DNA of 64,000 bases from Bacteroidota bacterium (GCA_023386045.1 JAEWKK010000034.1:1-64000), one strand, 5' to 3'; shown: positions 53,079-63,199, numbered from the stretch's first letter. The notes: generated by a model from the sequence alone, not told the origin. Numbers and translations: made by a program.

Positions 53079-54065
53079 TTATTGTACCATGATTTTTTTA
53101 GAAACAGTAGATTCCGTGTTTTTATTGGTAACCATTACAAGGTACTGACCGCGGGTAAGGCCACTCACCTCCTGTCCTGTTTTCACACCAGCCAATTGTT
53201 TTATGGTTCTTCCGGACATATCGATAATCTTCACATCATACATGGCTGTCTGCTCTTCAAACAATAAAGAGATCTGGCCTTTTGAAGGATTAGGGAATAC
53301 AGTAACCCCGCCCATTTCATCATTCAGCTTTACTGAGCGGATCTCGCTATATCCATATTTACCATCAAGGTCTACCTGCTTCAGGCGGTATTGAATAATG
53401 CCATTAAAGGAAGTGAGATCTGCGTAAGAGTAGTCAATGGCTTTGGAACTAAAACCAGTACCGGATTGAGAAGGAACAAAACCAAGGCTGGTCCATTCTG
53501 AAGTTCCCAGCTTTCTTTCTACAAAAAATCCGGAATTGTTTTCTTCAGTAGCTGTTTCCCATTTCAGCATAATGCCCCTGGAAGATTTTTCCAGTGAAAA
53601 AGAAGAAAACTTAACAGGAAGAATAGGTGATCCCTGCATGATGGGATTACAAACTTGTGGCGCCAGTCCATCATACTGAAGCGTAAATACGTACGATACA
53701 TTTGCACCATTAAACAGGTTATTGTTCGTTAAAGAATAGAAACAGTATTCAACAATTTTCCTGTCTGCAGAAATGGATTTGACCATATATTTCAGATTAA
53801 TCGGAGATCCCAGAACTCCATTCACCATTTTTTGTACTGTAAGTAAAGTGGGTACTTCAACAGATACACCAATTGGGCTTTTAAAATTTACCCTCAGCGT
53901 ACCATCCCTTAAATACGATGGATTATCGGGATGAGTGGAAGGACATCCCTGGCCGCCATTTCCATTATTAACGACGTCAAAAGAAAGTGTACAGGGATAA
54001 GAAGTTTGGGAGAAGCATGAAAGTGATAGCAATACAATGCCCACTGAAAAAAACAACTTTTTCAT
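53079..54065 (-). CDS. Secreted protein with T9SS type A sorting domain
   Basis: A 328-residue protein with a signal peptide (MKKLFFSVGIVLLSLSCFSQ). The N-terminal half (about 170 residues) is unidentified. It contains Cys residues and a beta-rich fold. A fibronectin-like segment follows (SSRGIMLKWETATEENNSGF, TSFNGIIQYRLKQVDLDGKY). The last 80 residues are a T9SS domain (VTVFPNPSKGQISLLFEEQT and KIIDMSGRTIKQL). It is exported by the type IX system. Ligand unknown. Confidence 0.85.
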   Translation of the reverse strand: MKKLFFSVGIVLLSLSCFSQTSYPCTLSFDVVNNGNGGQGCPSTHPDNPSYLRDGTLRVNFKSPIGVSVEVPTLLTVQKMVNGVLGSPINLKYMVKSISADRKIVEYCFYSLTNNNLFNGANVSYVFTLQYDGLAPQVCNPIMQGSPILPVKFSSFSLEKSSRGIMLKWETATEENNSGFFVERKLGTSEWTSLGFVPSQSGTGFSSKAIDYSYADLTSFNGIIQYRLKQVDLDGKYGYSEIRSVKLNDEMGGVTVFPNPSKGQISLLFEEQTAMYDVKIIDMSGRTIKQLAGVKTGQEVSGLTRGQYLVMVTNKNTESTVSKKIMVQ

Positions 54066-54323
54066 TTTCGATAGAGTTTACGGTTAAAATAAATTGGTTA
54101 CCTGTGGTTACAACAGATAAATAGACAAGACAGCCTTTAGATAGGAATCAGGACTTATTAACTCCGTAAAGAGAAAATAGATAAATGAATTGTTGTGCGG
54201 AAAATGTAGTTGTAGCTTTTCTAAAGAGGTTTGGAACGGATGTAGTACAGAGGATGTTGATGCAAATCTATGTTGAATTAGTTACATATGCAAGATCCTT
54301 TAAAAAAAATTTGAAAAATTATA

Positions 54324-55016
54324 TCAGGCATGTTGGTGAATATGTTCTTCCGCCCATTTTAATGCCTGTTCAAATTGCTGCTTTTCAGTTATGTACGTAT
54401 TGTCCAGAAGCAAGGCATCATCGGCTTTTCTCAAGGGACTAACCTCCCGGTTAGAATCTATATAATCCCTCATTTCAAGATTGGCTTTTACTTCATCCAG
54501 GGTGATGTTGGGGTTTTTTTCATAGAGCTCCTGGAACCTTCTTTCTACACGAACCGCATTATCTGCGGTCATGAAAATTTTTAATTCGGCGTCAGGAAAA
54601 ACAACCGTACCTATATCACGACCATCCATTACGATCCCACGACGGTTGCCCATGCGTTGCTGCTGCGCCACTGCAAATTTTCTCACTTCCTTGATCGCCG
54701 CAACATCACTTACCTTTTCGGCAACGACCAGGTCACGAATGACATATTCAACATTCTCTCCATTAAGAAAGATCTCGGATTGATGACTATTTGGATTGTA
54801 TACAAATTCAAGTGAGATATCTTTTAATGCCTTTTTCACTTCTTCTGTATTAGTCCAGTCGATGTGATTTCTTAGAAAATAAAGCGTGATAGCCCTGTAC
54901 ATGGCTCCACTGTCAACATAAATATATCCAAGAGCTTTTGCCAGCTGTTTGGCCAGCGTACTCTTTCCACAGGAAGACCATCCGTCAATAGTGATGATGA
55001 TTTTTTTCTTAGCCAT
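54324..55016 (-). CDS. cmk: Cytidylate kinase
   Basis: CMP/dCMP kinase, 230 residues. The P-loop is ITIDGWSSCGKSTLAKQLAK, and DSGAMYRAITLYFLRNHIDW is the CMP-binding region, with GRDIGTVVFPDAELKIFMTA following. It phosphorylates CMP to CDP. The gap 54066-54323 between it and the T9SS gene has no supported element; a plus-strand frame there is rejected below. Confidence 0.96.
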   Translation of the reverse strand: MAKKKIIITIDGWSSCGKSTLAKQLAKALGYIYVDSGAMYRAITLYFLRNHIDWTNTEEVKKALKDISLEFVYNPNSHQSEIFLNGENVEYVIRDLVVAEKVSDVAAIKEVRKFAVAQQQRMGNRRGIVMDGRDIGTVVFPDAELKIFMTADNAVRVERRFQELYEKNPNITLDEVKANLEMRDYIDSNREVSPLRKADDALLLDNTYITEKQQFEQALKWAEEHIHQHA

Positions 55017-55087
55017 TGCATTGCAAAAATGTGGACTTTCAATGGAACAAAAAAAGCTGATTTATAAAATGATCGTCCTTCTTTATA

Positions 55088-55118
55088 ATAAAAAAAATCC
55101 CCTCGCATGGAGGGGATT
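55088..55118 (-). terminator. Terminator after clpC
   Basis: A 9-base-pair stem (AATCCCCTC/GAGGGGATT) with loop CATGC is followed on the minus strand by eight or more T, about 18 bases past the clpC stop. The stem arms are identical to those of the terminator at 16642. Confidence 0.85.
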
Positions 55119-55135
55119 GTATTAGTTCTGAATGA

Positions 55136-57664
55136 TCAGGCTTTTGATTCTTCTGTTATTTCTTTCTTTAACTGGAAAATGAGTTTTCCATTTTCCTTGT
55201 CAAGATCGGCCTCCAGTACATCTCCTGCCTTGATACTCATATTCAATATCTCTTCGGCCAGAGGATCTTCCAGGTATTTCTGGATAGCCCTGTGCAAAGG
55301 CCTTGCTCCAAATTGCTGATCATATCCTTTTTCTGCAATGAAGCTTTTAGCACCTTCGGTCAGCTCAAGGCTGAAACCAAGATTATTCAAACGCTTCATC
55401 ACACCCTTCATCAAAATATCAATGATCTCAAATATGTTTTCCTTCGTCAGCGTATTAAAGATGATCACATCATCAATACGGTTAAGGAATTCAGGAGAGA
55501 AGGTACGCTTCAACGCTTTTTCGATCACTGCCTTGTTGGCTTCATCCTGGTTCTGAACCCTGCTTTGCGTGGCAAAACCCACACCTTCACCAAAATCCTT
55601 CAATTGGCGTACACCAATATTGGAAGTCATAATGATCAGTGTATTTTTAAAATCCACCTTACGTCCCAGGCCATCTGTCAACTGTCCATCATCCAGCACC
55701 TGGAGCAGGATGTTATAAATATCAGGGTGTGCTTTTTCTATTTCATCAAGAAGAATTACACTGTAAGGCTTGCGACGTACTCTTTCAGTAAGCTGTCCAC
55801 CTTCTTCATAACCCACATATCCCGGAGGCGCACCAATCAATCTTGATACCGTGAATTTTTCCATGTATTCACTCATATCGATCCTGATCAGGGCATCTTC
55901 ACTATCAAACATATGACGGGCAAGGGCGCGTGCCAGCTCGGTTTTACCAACACCTGTCGGTCCCAGGAAAATAAAAGTACCAATCGGCTTCTTGGGATCT
56001 TTCAATCCAACACGGTTACGCTGGATGGCCTTAACCACTTTTACAATGGCTTCATCCTGACCAACAACCATGGCTTTCATTTCTTCTGACATCTTTCTCA
56101 GCTTCTGCGTTTCGGCTTCCACCATACGCTTAACCGGAATTCCCGTCATCATGCTGATCACTTCCGCGATCTCTTCTTCACCAATTGGGAAGCGTTTGTG
56201 CTTACTCTCTTCTTCCCATTGAGCCTTGGCTTTTTCGAGCTCTTCACCCAAACGCTTTTCAGTATCTCGCAGGGCAGCAGCTTCTTCAAACTTCTGGCTC
56301 TTGACCACCCTGTTCTTTTCTACCTTGATATCTTCTATTTTCTTTTCCAGTTCCAGAATGTTCTGTGGTACGTTGATATTTTTAAGGTGAACGCGGGCTC
56401 CCACTTCATCCATTACGTCAATTGCCTTATCGGGCAGCAGACGATCGGTAATGTAACGGTCGCTGAGTTTCACGCAGGCATCAATGGCCTGGTCATCATA
56501 ATCCACATTGTGATATTCTTCATACTTGGGTTTGATATTGTTCAGGATCTGGATGGTATCTTCCACTGATGGCGGATCTATCATCACCTTTTGAAAGCGA
56601 CGGTCAAGGGCACCATCTTTTTCAATATACATCCTGTATTCATCCAGCGTGGAAGCACCAATGCACTGGAGTTCTCCACGGGCAAGCGCAGGCTTGAAGA
56701 TGTTGGAAGCGTCCAGTGAACCAGAAGCGCCACCGGCACCAACGATGGTATGGATCTCGTCGATGAAAAGAATGACATCACGATTTTTTTCAAGTTCATT
56801 CATGATCGCTTTCATTCTTTCTTCAAACTGGCCGCGGTACTTGGTACCTGCTACAAGAGCTGCCAGGTCAAGAGAGATCACTCTCTTGTCAAAAAGCACC
56901 CTCGATACTTTTCTTTGAACGATGCGAAGTGCAAGGCCTTCAACGATAGCTGTTTTACCAACACCTGGTTCACCGATCAATATGGGGTTATTCTTTTTAC
57001 GACGGGAAAGGATCTGCGAAACCCTTTCAATTTCTTTTTCACGACCAATAATCGGATCAAGCTGACCTGTTTCTGCCAACTTGGTAATGTCGCGGCCAAA
57101 ATTATCCAGCACGGGTGTTTTGCTTTTAGCTGTGCCACCCTGCTTGGACCTTGATGACTGAGCATATTTTTTCTCTTCATCAAATTCCTCATCGCCCTCG
57201 TCCTGGTATTCGGCGCGGGGATCATTAGATTTCATGACCCCAAGTTCCTGTCTGAATAAATCGTAATCCACGTCAAATTGATTTAAGATTTGAGTTGCTA
57301 TATTCTCTTTGTTTTTGAGGATCGAAAGCATCAGGTGTTCTGTTTCAACCGTAGGACTTTTCAGTGCTTTGGCTTCAAGTACTGTTACCCTGATCACTTT
57401 CTCTGCCTGCTTAGTTAATGGAAGGCTATTGATATTTGCAATATTCTTACCAGTCTTGTCCTTTACTGCCAGTTCTATCTCTTTCCTTAATTCGTAGAGG
57501 TCAACATTAAAGCTTTTCAAAATTCGAATCGCCATATTATCACCCTCACGAATCAGTCCCAGCAATAAATGTTCCGTCCCGATAAAATCATTACCTAACC
57601 TGAGGGCTTCTTCCCTGCTGTAGGAAATGATCTCTTTTACTTGTGAGGAAAAATTATTGTCCAT
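55136..57664 (-). CDS. clpC: ATP-dependent Clp protease ATPase ClpC
   Basis: An 842-residue Hsp100. The N-terminal Clp_N repeats begin FSSQVKEIISYSREEALRLG. D1 has GEPGVGKTAIVEGLA and VILFIDEIHTIVGAGG. A UVR motif (KSQKFEEAAALRDTEKRL) marks ClpC. D2 has LGPTGVGKTELARALA and SVILLDEIEKAHPDIYN. It unfolds proteins for ClpP. No mcsA/mcsB/ctsR neighbours are seen, so Firmicute-type regulation is not indicated. Divergent from the STAS operon. Confidence 0.97.
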   Translation of the reverse strand: MDNNFSSQVKEIISYSREEALRLGNDFIGTEHLLLGLIREGDNMAIRILKSFNVDLYELRKEIELAVKDKTGKNIANINSLPLTKQAEKVIRVTVLEAKALKSPTVETEHLMLSILKNKENIATQILNQFDVDYDLFRQELGVMKSNDPRAEYQDEGDEEFDEEKKYAQSSRSKQGGTAKSKTPVLDNFGRDITKLAETGQLDPIIGREKEIERVSQILSRRKKNNPILIGEPGVGKTAIVEGLALRIVQRKVSRVLFDKRVISLDLAALVAGTKYRGQFEERMKAIMNELEKNRDVILFIDEIHTIVGAGGASGSLDASNIFKPALARGELQCIGASTLDEYRMYIEKDGALDRRFQKVMIDPPSVEDTIQILNNIKPKYEEYHNVDYDDQAIDACVKLSDRYITDRLLPDKAIDVMDEVGARVHLKNINVPQNILELEKKIEDIKVEKNRVVKSQKFEEAAALRDTEKRLGEELEKAKAQWEEESKHKRFPIGEEEIAEVISMMTGIPVKRMVEAETQKLRKMSEEMKAMVVGQDEAIVKVVKAIQRNRVGLKDPKKPIGTFIFLGPTGVGKTELARALARHMFDSEDALIRIDMSEYMEKFTVSRLIGAPPGYVGYEEGGQLTERVRRKPYSVILLDEIEKAHPDIYNILLQVLDDGQLTDGLGRKVDFKNTLIIMTSNIGVRQLKDFGEGVGFATQSRVQNQDEANKAVIEKALKRTFSPEFLNRIDDVIIFNTLTKENIFEIIDILMKGVMKRLNNLGFSLELTEGAKSFIAEKGYDQQFGARPLHRAIQKYLEDPLAEEILNMSIKAGDVLEADLDKENGKLIFQLKKEITEESKA

Positions 57665-57747
57665 TTGATTGATTGTGCTTTATACAATTATAAAAAATAT
57701 TTTTGAGCGATTGTAAGACCAGGTTTATAAGTCTTACTTTAGTCACT

Positions 57748-58137
57748 ATGGAAGTCAAAACTGATACCAAAGAGCGTTTTCATGTCATTCGGGTGGAAAC
57801 CCAGGAATTATCTGCTAATCTGGCAGCAGAATTGAGTCGTCGCTTATTAGAACTGCTTAAAGATACAATAAAGAATGTTGTTTTAAATCTGTCTGGTGTT
57901 AAGAGTATGCAAGAAGAAGCCGCGGAAATGCTGGTCAGAACACAACAAAAATTTTATGAAGAAAACGCTTCTTTTGTGATCTGTGAATTATCCGCAGAAG
58001 TGGAAAGCATACTGGACCAACAGGAGCTTCTGGAACTGATGAATGTTACGCCCACGGAAAGTGAAGCCTATGATATTGTACAGATGGAAGAAATTGAACG
58101 GGAACTATTGGGTGACGAGGACCAGGGGGGCAGCTAA
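57748..58137 (+). CDS. STAS-domain protein (anti-sigma antagonist-like)
   Basis: A 129-residue small STAS-type protein. It has RVETQELSANLAAELSRRLL, then VVLNLSGVKSMQEEAAEMLV with the phosphorylatable-position residues, then FVICELSAEVESILDQQELL. The likely Ser of anti-sigma antagonists is Ser in the SGVKS loop. The acidic tail ends DEDQGGS. First gene of a tight three-gene operon. The ATG at 57748 is preferred to a TTG at 57703. Confidence 0.82.
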   Translation: MEVKTDTKERFHVIRVETQELSANLAAELSRRLLELLKDTIKNVVLNLSGVKSMQEEAAEMLVRTQQKFYEENASFVICELSAEVESILDQQELLELMNVTPTESEAYDIVQMEEIERELLGDEDQGGS

Positions 58138-58160
58138 ACCTGCTGCCTATAACTAAGATC

Positions 58161-59033
58161 ATGGATGCTGACACCCGCCATGTTATCCGGCAAAAATTGG
58201 ATTTACCACAACTATCCTCTGAGCAGCTGATTCCCGTAGGAGGTGGTTCAATCAATGAATGCTACAGCATCCATCATGAGAACCGTATTTATTTCTGCAA
58301 GATCAATTCTGCCACCAAATTTCCCCAATTATTTCATAGTGAAACAAAAGGCCTTGAATTGCTGGCCTCCATGCAGGTTATCAAAACACCAGTTGTAATT
58401 GATTGTTTTGAATCTGGCAACCGGCAATTTCTTTTGCTGGAATGGTTGACGGAGGGAGAAAGAACAAAAAAATTCTGGAGTTCTTTTGGTACCGAACTGG
58501 CGATGCTTCATCAAAAAAAGCATGAACTATTTGGACTGGAAGCAAACAATTATATGGGCAGCGTGGAACAGCTGAATGGATGGTCACCTCAATGGATAGA
58601 TTTTTTTATCAGGAGCCGGTTGGAACCACTTAAGGAAAAATGCCTGAGTGCCGGACTGCTGTCTTCACGTCATATCAATGACCTCAATCATTTTTATTCA
58701 AGACTGCACCAGATATTTGATCCTTTACAAAAAGCATCAGTGGTTCATGGAGATCTTTGGAGTGGAAATTTCATCTGCAATACAAATAGCCAGGCGGTGT
58801 TGATTGATCCTGCAGCTTATTATGGCCACCCCTCCGTTGACCTTGGAATGAGCCGGCTCTTTGGAGGATTTGATCCGGTATTTTATGATGCTTATCATTA
58901 CCATTCACCATTTCCTGGAAATTATGAGGAACAGTGGAAGGCCTGCAATCTCTATCCCCTGATGATCCATCTTTTGCTTTTTGGCCGCAGCTACCTGCCA
59001 CAAATTGAAAGCACATTGCAACAATTTGCATGA
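58161..59033 (+). CDS. Fructosamine kinase family protein
   Basis: A 290-residue kinase of the fructosamine kinase/APH fold. Motifs: PVGGGSINECYSIHHENRIY (nucleotide loop), LELLASMQVIKTPVVIDC, VVHGDLWSGNFICN (catalytic loop) and AVLIDPAAYYGHPSVDLGMS (metal-binding Asp). It would phosphorylate glycated amines for deglycation. Gap of 23 bases after the STAS gene. Confidence 0.92.
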   Translation: MDADTRHVIRQKLDLPQLSSEQLIPVGGGSINECYSIHHENRIYFCKINSATKFPQLFHSETKGLELLASMQVIKTPVVIDCFESGNRQFLLLEWLTEGERTKKFWSSFGTELAMLHQKKHELFGLEANNYMGSVEQLNGWSPQWIDFFIRSRLEPLKEKCLSAGLLSSRHINDLNHFYSRLHQIFDPLQKASVVHGDLWSGNFICNTNSQAVLIDPAAYYGHPSVDLGMSRLFGGFDPVFYDAYHYHSPFPGNYEEQWKACNLYPLMIHLLLFGRSYLPQIESTLQQFA

Positions 59034-59063
59034 GGTTTGCTATGCTGCACTTAATTTTATTGC

Positions 59064-59969
59064 ATGTTATCAGTGACGATACTGGGAAATAATTCAGCTG
59101 TTCCCGCATTTAACAGGCATCCTACCAGCCAGGTTGTTTCCCATGATGGCAACAATTACCTGGTAGATTGTGGTGAAGGCACGCAGATACAAATGATCAA
59201 GTACAAGATCCGCAGAGGAAAGATCTCCCATATATTCATTTCCCATCTACACGGCGATCACTATTTTGGTTTGGTGGGATTGCTGAATACTTTTGGGCTT
59301 CTCTCGCACAAACAGGAACTGCATGTATTTGGACCATCACCCTTGCAACAGATAGTAGAAATGCAATTGAAAGTGGCTGATACCATTCTTCCCTATCCCC
59401 TCCACTTCCATACACTTACCCAACATGAGGTGTTGGTAGATGATGAGGACATCCGCATCACTGCTTTCCCCACCACGCATCGCATCGAATGTTATGGTTT
59501 TTTGTTTGAAGAAAAGGAAGGAAAAAGAAAACTGCTGATTGAGAAGATCAGGAAACTGAACATCCCTGTTTCTTTTTACACCAGTTTACAAAATGGTCTT
59601 GATTATATCACACCTCGCGGACAGGTGATCAAAAATGCAGATGTTACTACTGATCCGCAAAGAGGAAAAAAATATGCTTTCTGCGCAGACACCAGGTATG
59701 ATGAGAACATGATCCGCTATGTTTACGGAGCTGACATGATCTATCATGAAACCACTTACCTGGATAATATGCGGGAAAAGGCTTTTGAAAGATTTCATTC
59801 TACTACCAGGCAGGCAGCAGAGATCGCGAAAAAAGCCATGGCCAAGAAACTGCTGATCGGCCATTTCAGTTCCAAGTACAGTACACTGGAACAATTTGAA
59901 CAGGAAGCAAAGGAAATTTTTCCAGCCACAGAACTGGCGGTGGAAGGAACCACTTACGAAATAATTTAA
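59064..59969 (+). CDS. rnz: Ribonuclease Z
   Basis: tRNA 3'-processing endonuclease of the ElaC family, 301 residues. It has TILGNNSAVPAFNRHPTSQV, DCGEGTQIQMIKYKIRRGKI, the metal site SHLHGDHYFGLVGLL, CADTRYDENMIRY and ending KLLIGHFSSKYS. The family's long form is absent, as in most bacteria. It is the last gene of the STAS-kinase-rnz operon, with a 30-base gap. Confidence 0.96.
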   Translation: MLSVTILGNNSAVPAFNRHPTSQVVSHDGNNYLVDCGEGTQIQMIKYKIRRGKISHIFISHLHGDHYFGLVGLLNTFGLLSHKQELHVFGPSPLQQIVEMQLKVADTILPYPLHFHTLTQHEVLVDDEDIRITAFPTTHRIECYGFLFEEKEGKRKLLIEKIRKLNIPVSFYTSLQNGLDYITPRGQVIKNADVTTDPQRGKKYAFCADTRYDENMIRYVYGADMIYHETTYLDNMREKAFERFHSTTRQAAEIAKKAMAKKLLIGHFSSKYSTLEQFEQEAKEIFPATELAVEGTTYEII

Positions 59970-59997
59970 GCATTCTTAAGAAAGGAAAAAATCAAAA

Positions 59998-61134
59998 CTA
60001 TTTTTTCACGATCCACCTGTAAAAGCCGGGGAACTCAGCACGCCAGGTGGCTTCATTATGCCTGCCTTCACCACGGATCACGGTTTTTAATCTTGCTTTG
60101 GAAAAGCGACGCATTTGTTCAAATACATACAACATGTCAGGTACCATCTCGTCACTCTCCTGCTGTCCGGCATAAAAAAAGATCTTACCCTTTATTTTTT
60201 TTGCCTTTTTAGGATCGATATTTTTTAGTTGCGGGTTGATCCAGAATGCCGGTGAAAAAACTCCGGCTCCACCAAAAACCTTTGGATATTTTAGAATCGC
60301 GTAAAAGGAGATCAATCCTCCCATAGAACTTCCTGCTACGTAAGTGAACTTCTCTCCTTTTTTTGTACGAAAATGCCTGTCGATATATGGCTTCAGCGTT
60401 TTAGCAAGAAAGTTAACATACTGTTCACCTTCGCCTTTTCCATATTTCTCCATATCAAATGGCGCATATTCATTCAATCTTTTTTCTCCACCATTATCTA
60501 CTGCCACTACAATGGCCTCCCGATGCAGGGAACCCAGGCTATCCAGTGCTTCATCAACACCCCATTCGCCATAAGCAGAAGTAGCTTCGTCAAAAATATT
60601 CTGACCATCATGCATATACAGGACAGGGTATTTATGTCTCGAGGTACGGTAGCTTTTCGGCAAATAGATCCAGACGCGCCTGTAACGATTCAGCTGAGGT
60701 ATGTAAAAAGCCGTATCTATAACATGAACATTGCTGCTTGCCGTGCTTTTTCTTTCGGTCTTTGGGAAACGCCAGGCCCAGTCCTGGATGTCTGAGACGA
60801 TGGTGGTATCCGATTCAACCTGCAACAACCTGTTTTCTGATGGAAACCCCTTTTCCAAAGTTTCAACCTTATCCCATCCTCCTTCAGTAAACTTGTAATG
60901 ATACATGCCCTTTTGCAATTCAATAGTGATGCCGGGTTTGCCATGGATCATTTTTAAAGCCATCTTAGAGTCATGCGGGTTCCAGTTGTTGAAGCTTCCT
61001 GCAAGAAAGATGGTGTCAGAAAACTTATGGTAAGAAGGCAAACGATTGATGATAAAACTTACCTTATACTGAGCATAAGGACTTTCGGAAAGAAGAAAAA
61101 TGCAAAGTATGAAAATGAATTTCCTTAAAGGCAT
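59998..61134 (-). CDS. Secreted esterase with glycogen-binding-like domain
   Basis: A 378-residue exported alpha/beta-hydrolase. A signal peptide (MPLRKFIFILCIFLLSE to SPYAQ) is followed by a CBM48/E-set-like domain (DTIFLAGSFNNWNPHDSKMA) and an Esterase D/Fes-like domain. Catalytic nucleophile: TYVAGSSMGGLISFYAILKY. His and Asp are near the end (GEGRHNEATWRAEF). Family members hydrolyse siderophore or carbohydrate esters. Start ATG at 61134. It follows dapA by 4 bases. Confidence 0.9.
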   Translation of the reverse strand: MPLRKFIFILCIFLLSESPYAQYKVSFIINRLPSYHKFSDTIFLAGSFNNWNPHDSKMALKMIHGKPGITIELQKGMYHYKFTEGGWDKVETLEKGFPSENRLLQVESDTTIVSDIQDWAWRFPKTERKSTASSNVHVIDTAFYIPQLNRYRRVWIYLPKSYRTSRHKYPVLYMHDGQNIFDEATSAYGEWGVDEALDSLGSLHREAIVVAVDNGGEKRLNEYAPFDMEKYGKGEGEQYVNFLAKTLKPYIDRHFRTKKGEKFTYVAGSSMGGLISFYAILKYPKVFGGAGVFSPAFWINPQLKNIDPKKAKKIKGKIFFYAGQQESDEMVPDMLYVFEQMRRFSKARLKTVIRGEGRHNEATWRAEFPGFYRWIVKK

Positions 61135-61138
61135 TTGA

Positions 61139-62026
61139 TTATTTAAGTGAAGAAAGATAGGCTTTAAGCGGACCATAATAGTTTTCGCTCAATGGTACAA
61201 GAGGAAGCCTCAGGTTGTTTTCAATGATCCCCAATTCAGTTAAAAATGCCTTGACACCGGCAGGATTATTTTCAGCAAACAACAGGTCATATCCTTCAAG
61301 GAGGGCGTTGTTCAGGATTCTTGCCGTATGAAAATCCCCGGATAAAGCGCTGCTGACCATTGAAGAAAAATCCTTTGGAAAACAATTGGCGGCAACACTG
61401 ATCACTCCTTCCATACCACAGGCAATTTGCGCAAGTGCCAGGTTATCATCTCCGCTCACTACCAGAAAATCCTGTGGCTTATCACGAATGATCTGCATGC
61501 ACTGGTTCATATTGCCACTTGCTTCCTTAATACCATTGATATTGCTGATTTCTTTTGCCAGCCTGATAGTTGTAGCCGCGTTGATATTGCTACCTGTGCG
61601 ACCTGGAACATTATAAAGTATAATGGGTTTTGCAGTAGCAGCTGCAAGTTGTTTGTAATGCTGGTAAATTCCTTCCTGTGATGGCTTGTTGTAATAGGGA
61701 CTTGCAGAAAGAATAGCAGCAGCATTTTCAACCGGGAAGGTTTCCATATCCTTCACTACCGATGCTGTATTGTTTCCGCCAATTCCAACTACAACGGGAA
61801 CCCTTGCTGAAACAATGGAAAAAGTAGCTTTTATCAGTTCAATCTTTTCTTCTCTGGATAAAGTTGGAGTTTCACCTGTTGTACCTAAAGTGACGAGATA
61901 ATTAACTCCACCTTCAATCACAAAATCGATCAGCTTTTCGTAGCTGTCAAAATCAATGCTTTTATCCTCTTTGAAAGGCGTCACCAGCGCAACACCAGTT
62001 CCTTTTAGCAGGTCTCTTAATGACAT
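61139..62026 (-). CDS. dapA: 4-hydroxy-tetrahydrodipicolinate synthase
   Basis: A 295-residue aldolase condensing pyruvate with aspartate semialdehyde in lysine and peptidoglycan synthesis. It has GVALVTPFKEDKSIDFDSYE, VTLGTTGETPTLSREEKIEL, ILYNVPGRTGSNINAATTIR and the Schiff-base Lys in INGIKEASGNMNQCMQI. Adjacent accA (31 bases upstream) and the esterase (4 bases downstream) indicate a single minus-strand operon. Confidence 0.97.
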   Translation of the reverse strand: MSLRDLLKGTGVALVTPFKEDKSIDFDSYEKLIDFVIEGGVNYLVTLGTTGETPTLSREEKIELIKATFSIVSARVPVVVGIGGNNTASVVKDMETFPVENAAAILSASPYYNKPSQEGIYQHYKQLAAATAKPIILYNVPGRTGSNINAATTIRLAKEISNINGIKEASGNMNQCMQIIRDKPQDFLVVSGDDNLALAQIACGMEGVISVAANCFPKDFSSMVSSALSGDFHTARILNNALLEGYDLLFAENNPAGVKAFLTELGIIENNLRLPLVPLSENYYGPLKAYLSSLK

Positions 62027-62057
62027 GGTAGTAGTATTACTGCATTGCTTTCAATTA

Positions 62058-63074
62058 TCATTCCTCTGCGGTCACCTTCTCTGCGTTATTATTTACTTCA
62101 ACGGGTAGCTCTTCCCAGAAGCCCATTTTTCCAAATTTCTCAATACGCTCGTTGATGCGTTGTTCAGGTGATAAAGGTTTTAATTCGTTCAATACCCGAA
62201 GCAGGTGTTTTTTCAGGATCTGGGCAGCTTCCACATAATCCCAGTGTGCACCGCCTGCCGGCTCTGGAATGATTTCATCCACCAGTCCAAAGCTTTTCAT
62301 ATGATCAGCAGTCAGCTTTAATTGTTCGGCTGCCACTTCTTTTTTATCCCAGCTGCGCCAAAGAATGGAAGAACAGCTTTCGGGAGAGATCACAGTGTAC
62401 CAGGTATTCTCCATCATATATACCCTGTCTCCAACACCAATTCCGAGCGCACCGCCTGATGCACCTTCACCAATGATCACGCAAATGACGGGCACTTTGA
62501 GACGGATCATTTCATAAATATTCCTGGCGATGGCTTCACCCTGGCCGCGCTCCTCAGCTTCAAGTCCGGGATAAGCACCAGGTGTATCTATCAGTGTGAT
62601 GATGGGCTTATTAAATTTTTCTGCCAGCTTCATCAAACGCAGGGCTTTACGGTAACCTTCAGGATTGGCCATCCCAAAATTCCGAAGCTGCCTGGTTTTT
62701 GTATTGATGCCTTTTTGCTGGCCAATCATCATTACAGTCTGGCCGTCCAGCTGCGCAAATCCTCCTACCATGGCCTTATCATCCTTCACATTGCGGTCAC
62801 CAAACAATTCAACAAAGTTGGTAGTCATGTTCTGGATATATTTCATGGTATAGGGCCGGTCTGGATGACGACTTAGCTGTACCTTCTGCCAGCTGGTAAG
62901 CGATTTAGTGATCTCTTTTCTTCGCTCAATGATCAATTGTTCCAGTTCCAGGATCTTGTCTTCATAATTGATCTTCTTATGTTCCTGTGCATGCTTCAGT
63001 TTCTCGATCTCGTCAATCAGCTCTTTGATCGGTCTCTCAAAATCCAGGAATTGTCTGTTTGCATTTGAGGGCAT
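62058..63074 (-). CDS. accA: Acetyl-CoA carboxylase carboxyltransferase subunit alpha
   Basis: A 338-residue carboxyltransferase alpha subunit. It begins with a coiled-coil N-terminus (FLDFERPIKELIDEIEKLKH) and then TRQLRNFGMANPEGYRKALR, LIDTPGAYPGLEAEERGQGE and GEGASGGALGIGVGDRVYMM. It works with AccD, not in this window, and with AccB-AccC at 36677-38739. First gene of the accA-dapA-esterase operon. Confidence 0.97.
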   Translation of the reverse strand: MPSNANRQFLDFERPIKELIDEIEKLKHAQEHKKINYEDKILELEQLIIERRKEITKSLTSWQKVQLSRHPDRPYTMKYIQNMTTNFVELFGDRNVKDDKAMVGGFAQLDGQTVMMIGQQKGINTKTRQLRNFGMANPEGYRKALRLMKLAEKFNKPIITLIDTPGAYPGLEAEERGQGEAIARNIYEMIRLKVPVICVIIGEGASGGALGIGVGDRVYMMENTWYTVISPESCSSILWRSWDKKEVAAEQLKLTADHMKSFGLVDEIIPEPAGGAHWDYVEAAQILKKHLLRVLNELKPLSPEQRINERIEKFGKMGFWEELPVEVNNNAEKVTAEE

Positions 63075-63199
63075 AGTTCAGTTTAGATTGGCGGTAAAAT
63101 TAGGGAATTTGCTATTGAAGGCTAAAGTTTCAGCATATACACTTATTCTTCCAGCTTTTTTTCATCCCTGAGATCTCTGTTTTGAATCAATAGCTTAAT

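Noticed and set aside
54185..54442. 85-codon plus-strand frame between the T9SS gene and cmk
   Set aside because: Its second half is antisense to the cmk end and the first half is Cys/Val-rich without features.
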